Of a DNA stretch of 64,000 nt, positions 45,592 to 55,124 are shown in pieces (position 1 is the first letter of the stretch; every line of letters starts with the position of its first letter). Source of the stretch: Pseudomonadota bacterium (lineage in GTDB: Bacteria; Pseudomonadota; Gammaproteobacteria; Pseudomonadales; Oleiphilaceae); assembly GCA_002747395.1 (NCBI GenBank), contig PDPE01000028.1:62001-126000 (forward strand). The letters run 5' to 3'. Position numbers and translations under genes: made by a program. The notes under the pieces are model-generated. The model was given only the letters and a program-made list of their open reading frames with translations. It was not told the origin of the DNA and searched no databases.

Positions 45592-48333
45592 TCAGTCGTT
45601 CTGCTTGTCCTTTAATGCCGCGTGAGCAGCAGCAAGACGGGCCACCGGAACCCGATACGGCGAGCAAGACACATAATCAAGACCAATTCGATGACAGAAA
45701 TCGATACTTCTCGGATCACCGCCATGCTCTCCACAAATACCGATATTCAGCTCGGGATTAACTGATCGTCCTCTTTGTGTCGCCAATTGCATCAGGCTGC
45801 CCACCCCTTTCTGATCAAGGGTGTCAAACGGGCTGTCCTCCAACAGGCCTCGCTCCATGTAGTGCACCAGGAATCCGGCTTCGGCATCGTCTCTCGATAC
45901 CCCGAACGTCATCTGGGTCAGGTCATTGGTACCAAATGAGAAGAACTGGGCCACTTCGGCCAACTCATCTGCGGTAATCGCCGCTCTTGGAATTTCGATC
46001 ATGGTTCCGAATTCATAATTCAGCTCCACCTTGTGCTCGGACAGCACAGATTTGGCCTCCTCTTCCAGAATTTCTTTTTCCAGTTTCAACTCATTGATGT
46101 GGCTGACCAGAGGGATCATAATCTTCGGTCTGACATCGACACCGGATTTTTTACAGTTCACGGCCGCTTCAAAAATGGCCCTTACCTGCATACGGACGAT
46201 TTCAGGATAGACGATACCAAGACGCACACCCCTTGTACCCAGCATGGGGTTAGACTCTCCCAATGCTTCCACACGCGTCAGGAACTCTTCTTCCACCCGC
46301 AGTTTATCCAGATGAGCATTGAGCTGATCCAGTTCACCGGCGTGCTGCATCTTCATTTTCAGATCAGTGATGTCATGCACCAGTTCTTCGTAGGATGGCA
46401 AAAACTCGTGCAAAGGTGGATCAAGCAGTCGAATTACTACCGGATCTCCTCCCATCACTTTGAACAAGCCTTCAAAGTCGCCACGCTGAAGCGGGAACAG
46501 CTCGGCCAGCGCCGCTTTTCTCTCACTCAACTCTTTCGCCATAATCATTTTCTGAACGACAGGCAAACGGCTGGTTTCAAAGAACATGTGCTCGGTACGG
46601 CACAAACCAATACCCTGGGCTCCATAGGATTTCGCTTTTTGCGCATCTCTCGGATAGTCCGAGTTGGCCCAAACCTGAAGACGCCTGATTTCATCCGCCC
46701 AACCCAGAAGTTTCGATAGCTCGGAGTTTTCCAGGGAAGGAACAACAGTAGGAATCTGCCCCTGGAAGAAGGTACCATTGGTACCGTCAAGTGATACCCA
46801 GTCACCCTCATGAAGAGTGACATCATTCAGTGAGATCGTTCTTTCCGTCCAATCGAACGTGAGGTCTTCCACACCCACCACTGCCGGCTTGCCAAACTGA
46901 CGGGCAACCAGCGCCGCGTGACTGGTTCGGCCACCCCGGCTGGTCATAATACCCTGGGATGCCAACATTCCGTGCACATCATCCGGCTTGGTTTCAGGGC
47001 GCACCATAATCACCGGCTCACCACTCTTGCTCCATTTTTCGGCAATATCCGCATCCATTGCCACCTTACCTACCGCGGCACCCGGGGAAACATTCAACCC
47101 TTTGCCCCAAACCGTTGCTTCCTTTACGGCATTCGGGTCAAGCTGCGGGTGCAGGAAAAAATCGATCTGATTTGGCTGTACCCGATTCACCGCTTCTTCT
47201 TTGGTGATCATACCTTCTTCGACCATGTCAACGGCAATTTTTACTTCCGCCTGGGCAGTACGCTTGCCATCTCTTGTCTGCAACAACCAGAGTTTACCCT
47301 GCTCTACAGTAAACTCCATGTCCTGCATATTTCGAGCATGCTTCTCCAGCTTGGATGCAATATCGGCAAACTCCTTGTAGATGGCCGGCATTTCATCTTT
47401 CAGTTCATCCATCGTCTGGGTGATTCGAATACCGGCAACCACGTCCTCACCCTGGGCATTGAACAGGAAGTCCCCTTCAATCACGTTCTCCCCGGTGGAA
47501 GCGTTTCGAGACATGGCTACACCGGTCAGGGAATCACTTCCCATGTTACCGAATACCATGGTTTGAATATTGACGGCGGTTCCCAGGTCATGCCTGATTC
47601 CGGCTGCATTCCGATAGTCAATGGCTCGTTTGCCGTTCCAGCTCTTGAATACCGCCTCGGTAGCCAGCTTCAATTGCTCAAACGGATCTGCCGGAAAAGG
47701 GCTTCCGGTGTAGGTTTGATAAATTTCCTTGAAATGAGTCGTGACCAGTTGCCAGTCTTCTGCCGACAAATCGGAATCCGAGACTACTCCCCTTTCCTTG
47801 CGCTTGGCCGTGATCACTGCTTCAAACACTTCATCCGGCACTTCCATTACCACGCTGCCGAACATTTGCACCAAACGACGATAAAGGTCGTAAACAAACC
47901 GGGCATCACCACTCTTTTCGATCATGCCCCTGACCACATCGTCATTGAGCCCAATGTTCAATATGGTATCCATCATACCCGGCATGGAAAACTTGGCACC
48001 GGAACGGCAGGAGACCAGCAACGGGTTTTGCGAGTCACCAAATTTCTTTCCGGTTGCCGCTTCTGTGGCAGCTATGGCGGCAAGCTCTTGCTCCCACATA
48101 CCTTCCGGAAACTGCTCTCCTGCTGCCAGGTAAGCATTACAGGCTTCAGTGGTCACGGTAAACCCCGGTGGTACGGGTATATCAAGCCGGGTCATATCCG
48201 CCAGGTTGGCCCCTTTTCCTCCGAGCAAAGAGCGCACCGCATCCCAGTCTTTGGTATGGGCTTCGACCTTGTCCAGATCAGAGTATAAATAAACGTAGGT
48301 GGTATCAGAAGATTGGTTGGAAGGACTATTCAT
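45592..48333 (-). CDS. ppdK: Pyruvate, phosphate dikinase
   Basis: Interconverts pyruvate, ATP and Pi with PEP, AMP and PPi. 913 residues, full length. The N-terminal ATP-grasp nucleotide domain begins at LLGGKGANLADM (about 37-48). The central swivelling domain carries the catalytic His in TSRGGRTSHAALVARQFGKP. The C-terminal PEP/pyruvate TIM barrel includes GLCRTEHMFF and SFGTNDLTQMTFG. No PPDK regulatory protein (DUF299) gene is near. It can run toward PEP for gluconeogenesis and glycogen (compare glgC upstream), or toward ATP-saving glycolysis with PPi. Confidence 0.97.
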   Translation of the reverse strand: MNSPSNQSSDTTYVYLYSDLDKVEAHTKDWDAVRSLLGGKGANLADMTRLDIPVPPGFTVTTEACNAYLAAGEQFPEGMWEQELAAIAATEAATGKKFGDSQNPLLVSCRSGAKFSMPGMMDTILNIGLNDDVVRGMIEKSGDARFVYDLYRRLVQMFGSVVMEVPDEVFEAVITAKRKERGVVSDSDLSAEDWQLVTTHFKEIYQTYTGSPFPADPFEQLKLATEAVFKSWNGKRAIDYRNAAGIRHDLGTAVNIQTMVFGNMGSDSLTGVAMSRNASTGENVIEGDFLFNAQGEDVVAGIRITQTMDELKDEMPAIYKEFADIASKLEKHARNMQDMEFTVEQGKLWLLQTRDGKRTAQAEVKIAVDMVEEGMITKEEAVNRVQPNQIDFFLHPQLDPNAVKEATVWGKGLNVSPGAAVGKVAMDADIAEKWSKSGEPVIMVRPETKPDDVHGMLASQGIMTSRGGRTSHAALVARQFGKPAVVGVEDLTFDWTERTISLNDVTLHEGDWVSLDGTNGTFFQGQIPTVVPSLENSELSKLLGWADEIRRLQVWANSDYPRDAQKAKSYGAQGIGLCRTEHMFFETSRLPVVQKMIMAKELSERKAALAELFPLQRGDFEGLFKVMGGDPVVIRLLDPPLHEFLPSYEELVHDITDLKMKMQHAGELDQLNAHLDKLRVEEEFLTRVEALGESNPMLGTRGVRLGIVYPEIVRMQVRAIFEAAVNCKKSGVDVRPKIMIPLVSHINELKLEKEILEEEAKSVLSEHKVELNYEFGTMIEIPRAAITADELAEVAQFFSFGTNDLTQMTFGVSRDDAEAGFLVHYMERGLLEDSPFDTLDQKGVGSLMQLATQRGRSVNPELNIGICGEHGGDPRSIDFCHRIGLDYVSCSPYRVPVARLAAAHAALKDKQND

Positions 48334-48368
48334 CAGGGGCTGTTCTCCGTTTTTTTCCGGTTATTTGA

Positions 48369-48411
48369 TTGATTAACTGTTTTATTGATTAATTGTTTTA
48401 TTGATTAACTG
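48369..48411. repeat. 16-bp tandem repeat, 2.7 copies
   Basis: TTGATTAACTGTTTTA repeated head to tail with one change, just upstream of ppdK on its leader side; further ATTGATTGA follows. Confidence 0.9.
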
Positions 48412-48923
48412 ATTGATTGACAGACCATTTTTCAGTTTTTAAATCCATTGTCAGATTTTTCAGGTTGGTTGCAAGTATTCATACAAGGCTAAATAACGAC
48501 CTGGCACCAAACAAAACAGGATTCGGGTTGAAGGTAATATAGTTCAACTATGCCTGGCTACAAGAGAAGATTAAAAAAAAGTAACCAAATACACAAAAAA
48601 TTCATATTCAGTCAAAAAAACAGCTCCACTTTAACCAATTACCCATATAAATCAAAGTAGTACACCAGAATTAAAAACTAACACTCTATTAAGAATCTTC
48701 CCTTACAAGCTCTTTCAATGAACATGAACCTGGGGCCTCCTCTATCCGGCGACCCCCTTATTATTGCACACTGCGAGGTGTGGAACTCTTTGATTTAAAA
48801 ACAATTAATGACAGGAGTGCCACTCTTTGGGGAGGAAACTGTAACAGAGATATCGTACTCCATACAAAAAAGCCGGGGCCGTTTATCCAAAAAGACAATG
48901 AAGACTTAAAAGAGGAATTCAAA
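48412..48923. other. AT-rich divergent spacer
   Basis: About 500 bases between ppdK and the large DUF1800 gene, noticeably AT-rich. The frame of the large gene is open back to 48780, but that part has no signal peptide and no ribosome site. I see no confident promoter, terminator or RNA. Confidence 0.4.
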
Positions 48924-51900
48924 ATGATGTACCGTTTCAAGACCAAAACGGGCGCATACAGAAATTGGCCCCTGCTTTTTTCAACCGCTCGCTGTTTCGC
49001 TACACTGTTTTTTCTCCTGGTTGGCAGCCTCGCAAGCGCGGGCTCAATTCAGTTGACACTGACCGACGCACTCACACAAAACACCATCAACAATCAGCGG
49101 GTAGATGCCTGGCTGATCGACTCTTCCGGCAAAAAACACTGGAAAGCAAAATCGACAAGCAACGACGCAGGCCTTGCCTCGTTTGAGCTGGACGATTTAC
49201 CCCCGGGCGCTGTCTACAAGTTTTATGCCAGGGTATTCAGCAAATTTCGTTCAGAACTGGTTGTACAACAATCTTCGGCCAACCAGATATGGCCGATTGG
49301 CTCATTCAAGGCGAGAATTATCAATGGCACAGTTGCCAGTGACACCTCCAACGGTCAAGCTGTACTGAGTAACACCAATGTGTATATTCAGTATCGGACA
49401 GACAATGGCAAGTTCAAGTGGTTTGCCAGCATCCAAAGCGATGAAAATGGCGATATCAGAGCCGACTTGCCGGGACTGGGCAATGGCACAGTCTATCGGC
49501 TTTACGCCAGGAGTCCGGCCAATGGTCAGACCAAATACAGCGATCCTCTTGACGACACCAGCCCCTATACCTTTACGGTCGGTAACCTGCCACTGACAGT
49601 GATGGTGACTGACAACGAAACAGGGCAACCTGTCCCGAACACCAAAATCACAGCTTATGAACGGCTGAGTGATGGCTCTTCAAAATGGGCAGCCAGCCTG
49701 AAAACCAATGAATCAGGTATTGTTGTTTTTGACCTTGACGGGCTGGGCAAAAAACGAAGTTACTACCTGAAGGCAAAGGTATTCAATCAATTCACGGCTC
49801 ACTCAGCCCGAATCAGCTCCCCTCAAAATTACCACTGGAAGCTGGGTTCCTTTATCATTCACGTACTGAACGGCAACCATTCGCCTGCCAGCCCACTGCA
49901 AAATCAGGAAATCTACATTGAGCACCTGAAAGAAAACGGGAAATTTGGCTGGTTTGGTAAAGCCACGACCGATGATCAGGGAAAACTCAAACTTGACCTG
50001 CCGGAAACAGCCAACGGACAGGTGTACCGGTTAAGAGCAAAAAGCCCGCTGGATGGCAGCTATAAATACAGCGCTGAAATCAAACAGCCCGGCACCTGGA
50101 ATTTCAAGGTAGGCAACCTTCCATTGCTGGTCAAACTGTCAGATCAGGCAACAGGAAATGCGCTGGAAGGAATCGATGTAACAGTCTATGAGTTACTGGA
50201 AAACGGGGAAAAAACCTGGCGTACACACAAATCGACAGATGCCAACGGCAGCTTGGCATTTGACCTGGACGGACTCGGTTCCGGTCGCCGCTATTTTCTG
50301 AAAGCCAGGGTTTACAACCGGAACTATGTAGAGTCAAAAGTGCTGACAACAACCGAGCCCTTTGAATGGAAGTTCGGCAAGGTGCAGATCAGCGTTCTCA
50401 ATGGCAATATCCAACCACCTGCCCCAATTGGCAACTACGAAATCATCATTGAAAAGAAAAAATCCAACGGCAAATTCCGCTCGCACACAAAAGCAGTCAG
50501 CGACGCAACCGGTATGGTTAAAATCGATTTGCCCGGGCTTGGTGAAGGAAGTGTCTACCGATTCAAAGGCAAAAGTCTGGCTGATGGCAGATACAAAACC
50601 AGTGACGAAATCAGCAGCAATGGCCACCATGATTTTGTTATCGGCAATTTACCCCTCCTCGTCACCTTTACCAATGACGAAGGGGGTAAGGCCTTGAGCG
50701 GGCTTGATGTCACAGCCTTTGAACTGCTCGCTGATGGCTCAAAAAAACGGGTCACACAGAAGACCACCGACAGCAACGGTCTGCTCACTATGGATCTGGA
50801 TGGCCTGGATTCCGGCAGAAAGTACATTCTTAAAACCAGGGCATTCAATGATTTCGAGTACCGCTCTGCTCCTTTTTCCTCTCCCGGCAAATACACGATC
50901 AGACTTGGCACTGTTCGAGCGCAGGTAATGGACGGGAGCAAGCAGCCACCCACGCCGCTTGTGGAGACAAAAATCTATATCGACAAACTTGAAAAGGAAG
51001 GCAAATACAAGCGGTTTGGACGGGCCTATACCGACGATGCAGGAATGCTGAGAATTGATCTGCCCGGGGTCGAGAGCGGAACCCTTTACCGATTGTCCGC
51101 ACCCAGCCCCTCATCGGGAGAGACCAAATACAGCGACCCCATTGCCAACCCCGGAAATCACAGTTTTGTCGTAGGTAACCCGGCGGTAAATGTCACACTG
51201 ATCAATGCCATGTCCGGCCAGAGAATCCCGAACAAGAAACTCGCCGTTTATCGGGTGAATGATGATGGTTCACATTCCCGGGTCACCGGAAAAAAAACCG
51301 ATAGCAACGGACGGGCAGTGTTTGACCTGGACAATGTCGGAGAAAACACAAACTACTTCCTGAAAGCGCACCCGTTCAATGGCGGCTACACCCACAGCGA
51401 CCCGATAACGCACTACGGCAACTTTGACTTCAGAGTTGGAACTGTACCTGTTACATTGGTCAACAGTGAAAACGACAATCCAATCCCCAACAAAAAAGTG
51501 ACCGCCTTTGCCATCAAGCCGGATGGGTCACTCGAGTGGCGCAAATCGGCCAAAACCGACAGTCAGGGGCAAATCATTTTTGACCTGGAAGGATTGCGTG
51601 ACGGAACCAGGTTTATCTTGAAAGCCAGTCACCCTTTTGGCCGGCGAGGCTATTACTACAGTGGCGTTATCCAGTCTGAAGGGGCTTTCCTGTTTGCCGT
51701 AACCGAAGGTGAAACAGGCCAGCCGGACACCGAGTTCCCTGAACTGACCATTACTTCACCCGCTTCTGGCAGTTCGGTACCTGCTCGTGGTTTCATTGTT
51801 ACCGGCACCGCTGCCGATAACAGGCGCATAGACAGAATCGTTGCCAGCATTCGCTCCGGCGAAATGGATGCGGTGACAAGCACTGCGGAATATAATGCCA

Positions 51901-53684
51901 CCACGGGCGAATGGTCACTCACTGTATCGGCTGACCAGTTGGTACCGGAACAATCAACCGTGATCAGCGTCACGGCGTTCGATGGCAGCGACAATGCCAC
52001 AGTGCAGGAAATATCCTTGCTCGTTGAGGCCGCGATAACCGATAGCGCACCACCGGTTATCAATCTGCTCTCCCATAGCGATGGTTCTGATGTCCCCAAA
52101 ACAGGTGTCATACTGCAAGGTACCGTTACCGATGATGCCGGCCTGAGCAGCCTTGTGGCTACTGTCACCGACCCGGTTCTGGGGACAGTGATTTCCGAAC
52201 AGCCAATTCAGTTCAATATCAATACCGGACAATGGGAACTCGTTATCAGAAACGGCCAGATGACAGTCAACCGGTCTATTGCACTGCAATTGGTGGCGAC
52301 GGATGCCGCGAACAACACAACCATACTCAACGCCACATTCAATGTCGTTCCTGTCGACCATGAGTCGATGCAAATACTGAACCGACTCACCTTCGGCATC
52401 ACACCTCAATTGAAGAATCAAATGGCAATGATGGGCTCGGATGCGTTCTTGCAGCAATTCCTGCAACAACAGTTGAACCCTGCCACCATCGACGATACGG
52501 TTTTTGACCTGTTTATCGCCGGATTTCAACCTGCCTCACAGGACGACCTCAAGTTCTGGGCATTGCAACATATGCTGTTTAGTGAAAAGCAGCTTCAGGA
52601 AGTTATGACCTGGTTCTGGGACAATCACTTTAATACGGATGTGGATTCCCATGAGATGATTGCCTATGAAGTCAATGAAAACAACGGCTTCAGACAACAT
52701 GCCCTGGGCTACTTCAGAGATTTGCTGGAAGTCAGCGCCAAGAGTCCGGCCATGCTTGTTTACCTGAATAACGCTGAAAGCGTAGAGGGTGCGCCCAACG
52801 AAAACTACGCCAGAGAGCTGATGGAGTTGCACACACTGGGCGTGGATGGTGGCTATACCGCCACTGACATTGCAGAACTCGCCAGAGTATTCACCGGATG
52901 GCAAGTTCAGAATGGCCAGTTTTTCTTCAACAGTAGCCAGCATGACTTCGGCACCAAAACCGTACTCGGAGAAACAATACAGGGCACGGGCCTGTCCGAA
53001 GGTGAACACATGCTGACGGTGCTCTCAACCCACCCATCCACCGCCACCTTTATCTGTGGAAAACTGGTAGAAATGCTGGTAAGCGAGTCGCCCTCCAGTG
53101 CCACCCTGAACACCTGCACTTCAACATTCCAGTCAAGCGGTGGTCACATCGGCACAGTGGTAGAGGCACTGACAAGTACACCAGAGTTCAATGCAGAAAC
53201 CACTTTCAGAAACAAGGTGAAAACACCTCTGGAAATGTTGACCAGCGTGATTCGCAACTTCACTGCCAACTTCAGTCAATACCGGATGCATTTGGCGCTT
53301 CGCAGAATGGGCATGGATCTGTTTGATAACTCGGTCCCTACCGGGTGGTCAGAAAGGAGTGAAGACTGGATCAACAGCAATCTGCTTTTGCAACGCACCA
53401 GATTTGTCAATCAGGTTGCCTTTAACAGTAACCCCGACAGTGGTAACTACATTGACGTGATGACACTCGTTCAAAATGCAGGGGTCACATCACCGGAAGC
53501 CATCGTTGCCCTGTTCTTTGATATCGCATTGGGAGGCGACTACAACGAAACCGAATACCAGATCGGTCTCGACATTCTCAATGACAACGGAAATAACTTC
53601 GATATCAACGATCCACAGGCGGAAATGTTACTCAGGCGGCTACTTGGCCACGTAATGAGCTTTCCCGGTTACCAGTTCCAGTAA
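48924..53684 (+). CDS. Very large secreted protein: ten-unit repeat region, two Ig-like domains and a DUF1800 domain
   Basis: 1586 residues from the ATG at 48924 (AGAGGAA upstream). This start gives a Sec signal peptide: Arg/Lys N-terminus, hydrophobic FATLFFLLVGSLASAGS. Residues of about 40-935 are ten related ~95-residue beta-rich units in alternating A and B types. A units carry DxxTG...DLDGLG..Y.LKA, B units NG...DLPG...YRL.A.SP. Each ends near (V/I)GNLP or (L/V)G(S/T)(F/V), resembling carboxypeptidase-regulatory/SpaA-like domains. Two Ig-like domains follow (about 940-1140; LTITSPASGSSVPARG). DUF1800 spans about 1146-1586 (LNRLTFGITP, NYARELMELHTLGVDGGY, RVFTGW). DUF1800 function is unknown. 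The DUF1501 gene begins 13 bases later. Confidence 0.87.
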   Translation: MMYRFKTKTGAYRNWPLLFSTARCFATLFFLLVGSLASAGSIQLTLTDALTQNTINNQRVDAWLIDSSGKKHWKAKSTSNDAGLASFELDDLPPGAVYKFYARVFSKFRSELVVQQSSANQIWPIGSFKARIINGTVASDTSNGQAVLSNTNVYIQYRTDNGKFKWFASIQSDENGDIRADLPGLGNGTVYRLYARSPANGQTKYSDPLDDTSPYTFTVGNLPLTVMVTDNETGQPVPNTKITAYERLSDGSSKWAASLKTNESGIVVFDLDGLGKKRSYYLKAKVFNQFTAHSARISSPQNYHWKLGSFIIHVLNGNHSPASPLQNQEIYIEHLKENGKFGWFGKATTDDQGKLKLDLPETANGQVYRLRAKSPLDGSYKYSAEIKQPGTWNFKVGNLPLLVKLSDQATGNALEGIDVTVYELLENGEKTWRTHKSTDANGSLAFDLDGLGSGRRYFLKARVYNRNYVESKVLTTTEPFEWKFGKVQISVLNGNIQPPAPIGNYEIIIEKKKSNGKFRSHTKAVSDATGMVKIDLPGLGEGSVYRFKGKSLADGRYKTSDEISSNGHHDFVIGNLPLLVTFTNDEGGKALSGLDVTAFELLADGSKKRVTQKTTDSNGLLTMDLDGLDSGRKYILKTRAFNDFEYRSAPFSSPGKYTIRLGTVRAQVMDGSKQPPTPLVETKIYIDKLEKEGKYKRFGRAYTDDAGMLRIDLPGVESGTLYRLSAPSPSSGETKYSDPIANPGNHSFVVGNPAVNVTLINAMSGQRIPNKKLAVYRVNDDGSHSRVTGKKTDSNGRAVFDLDNVGENTNYFLKAHPFNGGYTHSDPITHYGNFDFRVGTVPVTLVNSENDNPIPNKKVTAFAIKPDGSLEWRKSAKTDSQGQIIFDLEGLRDGTRFILKASHPFGRRGYYYSGVIQSEGAFLFAVTEGETGQPDTEFPELTITSPASGSSVPARGFIVTGTAADNRRIDRIVASIRSGEMDAVTSTAEYNATTGEWSLTVSADQLVPEQSTVISVTAFDGSDNATVQEISLLVEAAITDSAPPVINLLSHSDGSDVPKTGVILQGTVTDDAGLSSLVATVTDPVLGTVISEQPIQFNINTGQWELVIRNGQMTVNRSIALQLVATDAANNTTILNATFNVVPVDHESMQILNRLTFGITPQLKNQMAMMGSDAFLQQFLQQQLNPATIDDTVFDLFIAGFQPASQDDLKFWALQHMLFSEKQLQEVMTWFWDNHFNTDVDSHEMIAYEVNENNGFRQHALGYFRDLLEVSAKSPAMLVYLNNAESVEGAPNENYARELMELHTLGVDGGYTATDIAELARVFTGWQVQNGQFFFNSSQHDFGTKTVLGETIQGTGLSEGEHMLTVLSTHPSTATFICGKLVEMLVSESPSSATLNTCTSTFQSSGGHIGTVVEALTSTPEFNAETTFRNKVKTPLEMLTSVIRNFTANFSQYRMHLALRRMGMDLFDNSVPTGWSERSEDWINSNLLLQRTRFVNQVAFNSNPDSGNYIDVMTLVQNAGVTSPEAIVALFFDIALGGDYNETEYQIGLDILNDNGNNFDINDPQAEMLLRRLLGHVMSFPGYQFQ

Positions 53685-53697
53685 AGGAGGAATGGAC

Positions 53698-54951
53698 ATG
53701 AACAGACGCAAGTTTTTAAAGTCACTGACAACTTCTACCGTTGCTGGAATGGCTGCACTATCGGGGAACCCGTTTTCACCCCGGATCAAACTGGCACATG
53801 CCGCTGAAGGCAAGACACTGGTGATCTTATTCCAGCGTGGCGGATGTGACGGTCTCAACACCGTCGTCCCCTATGGAGACAATCACTATTACAGTCTTCG
53901 CCCGACCATTGCCATTGCAGCACCGGATCCGGCCAATTCCGAATCCGCTCTGAATCTGAACGGATTCTTCGGCCTGCACCCTGCGTTGGCACCATTGAAG
54001 CCATTTTATGATGCCAACCGGCTCGCGATATTTCCTACCATCCATTATCCGGAAGCCAACCGGTCACACTTCAGCTCACAGCATTTTATCGAGTCCGCCT
54101 ATTCTGGCAACGACCTTGACGGCTGGGTGAATCGCTATCTTCAAACAACGCCGGGAGGCGGTGATATAAGAGCTATCAGCTTTGGTTCCAGAATGGCCCA
54201 GGCGCTGCGCGGCGATGTAACGGTTTCCTCAATAGAAAATCTCACTACGTTCAACCTCGGCATCCCCGATGCCGAAAGTAACCGGTTACTGGGCAATCTG
54301 TCCAATGTGTATGACCAGTTAAGCTCGGACGGTCGGGCTTTCCGTGATCTGGTTCATCGCTTCGGTGACCGTTTGATCGATGACATGACGGCATTGAGAG
54401 ATATTGACGCATCGAGTTATCAGCCGGAAAATGGTGCCAACTACCCCGGTGACTCAACAAGCCGACAACTCAGGCAAGTCGCGCAACTGATCAAATCAGG
54501 CATAGGCCTTGAGGCGGCGACGGTCAGCATTGGTGGCTGGGATACCCACAGTGACCAGGGCGGTGGCAACCCTTCAGGCAAGCAATATCGTGTTCATGAA
54601 CGTTTCGCAGGCGGAATTGCCGCCTTCGTAACTGATATGGGCGAAGCCATGGAGGATGTGATACTCCTGACCTGTACCGAATTTGGTCGTACCTCGGCCG
54701 AAAACGGCAGTCAGGGAACCGATCACGGCAATGCTTCAACCTGGTTTGTAATTGGAGGTGGGGTGCAAGGCGGTATTTACGGAACCTGGCCAGGGTTGGC
54801 TGAAGATCAACTGAATCGTGGCCGTTACCTGGAGATGACGGTAGACTACCGGGATCTGTTCGGTGATATTCTTGAAAAACACATGGCTGCCAACAGTCTG
54901 GATCTGATTCTACCTGGTTATACCTATAGTACGACAGGCATGTTCGGATAG
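53698..54951 (+). CDS. DUF1501 protein with Tat signal
   Basis: 417 residues. AGGAGG at 53685-53690 places the start at the ATG at 53698, seven bases away; the ATG at 53692 is too close. The N-terminus MNRRKFLKSL followed by TVAGMAALSG is a twin-arginine signal, so the protein is exported folded. The body shows the DUF1501 pattern (sulfatase/alkaline-phosphatase-like): LVILFQRGGCDGLNTVVPY, GLHPALAPLKPFYD, GGWDTHSDQGG near the middle, and TEFGRTSAENGSQGTDHGNAS as the C-terminal metal-type motif. It pairs with DUF1800 in many bacteria; the pair's function is unknown. Co-transcribed with the upstream gene. Confidence 0.88.
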   Translation: MNRRKFLKSLTTSTVAGMAALSGNPFSPRIKLAHAAEGKTLVILFQRGGCDGLNTVVPYGDNHYYSLRPTIAIAAPDPANSESALNLNGFFGLHPALAPLKPFYDANRLAIFPTIHYPEANRSHFSSQHFIESAYSGNDLDGWVNRYLQTTPGGGDIRAISFGSRMAQALRGDVTVSSIENLTTFNLGIPDAESNRLLGNLSNVYDQLSSDGRAFRDLVHRFGDRLIDDMTALRDIDASSYQPENGANYPGDSTSRQLRQVAQLIKSGIGLEAATVSIGGWDTHSDQGGGNPSGKQYRVHERFAGGIAAFVTDMGEAMEDVILLTCTEFGRTSAENGSQGTDHGNASTWFVIGGGVQGGIYGTWPGLAEDQLNRGRYLEMTVDYRDLFGDILEKHMAANSLDLILPGYTYSTTGMFG

Positions 54952-55028
54952 CTGAAAGCAAAGTAAAGGGAAGCAAAGGGAAGCAACACGGATACTGCAC
55001 AGTTGCTGTCATCTGTGATAAACCTGAT

Positions 55029-55066
55029 AAAAAAGGACTGGAGTCTCACTCCAATCCTTTTTTATT
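55029..55066 (+). terminator. Rho-independent terminator after the DUF1800-DUF1501 pair
   Basis: AAAAAAGGACTGGAGT-CTC-ACTCCAATCCTTTTTT: long stem with one internal mismatch and a T-run. It shows the pair forms a transcription unit that ends here. Confidence 0.9.
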
Positions 55067-55124
55067 TTCTTTGTTTTCAATTACTATTTGCGACAGACAT
55101 TGACCATAACAGCCAGGATTAGCA

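Noticed and set aside
46918..48288. 456-codon plus-strand ORF
   Set aside because: Antisense shadow of ppdK; rich in His and Arg and without any recognisable fold.
48780..48923. Longer N-terminus of the DUF1800 protein from GTG at 48780
   Set aside because: It would bury the signal peptide 60 residues in, and has no ribosome site; the ATG at 48924 has both.
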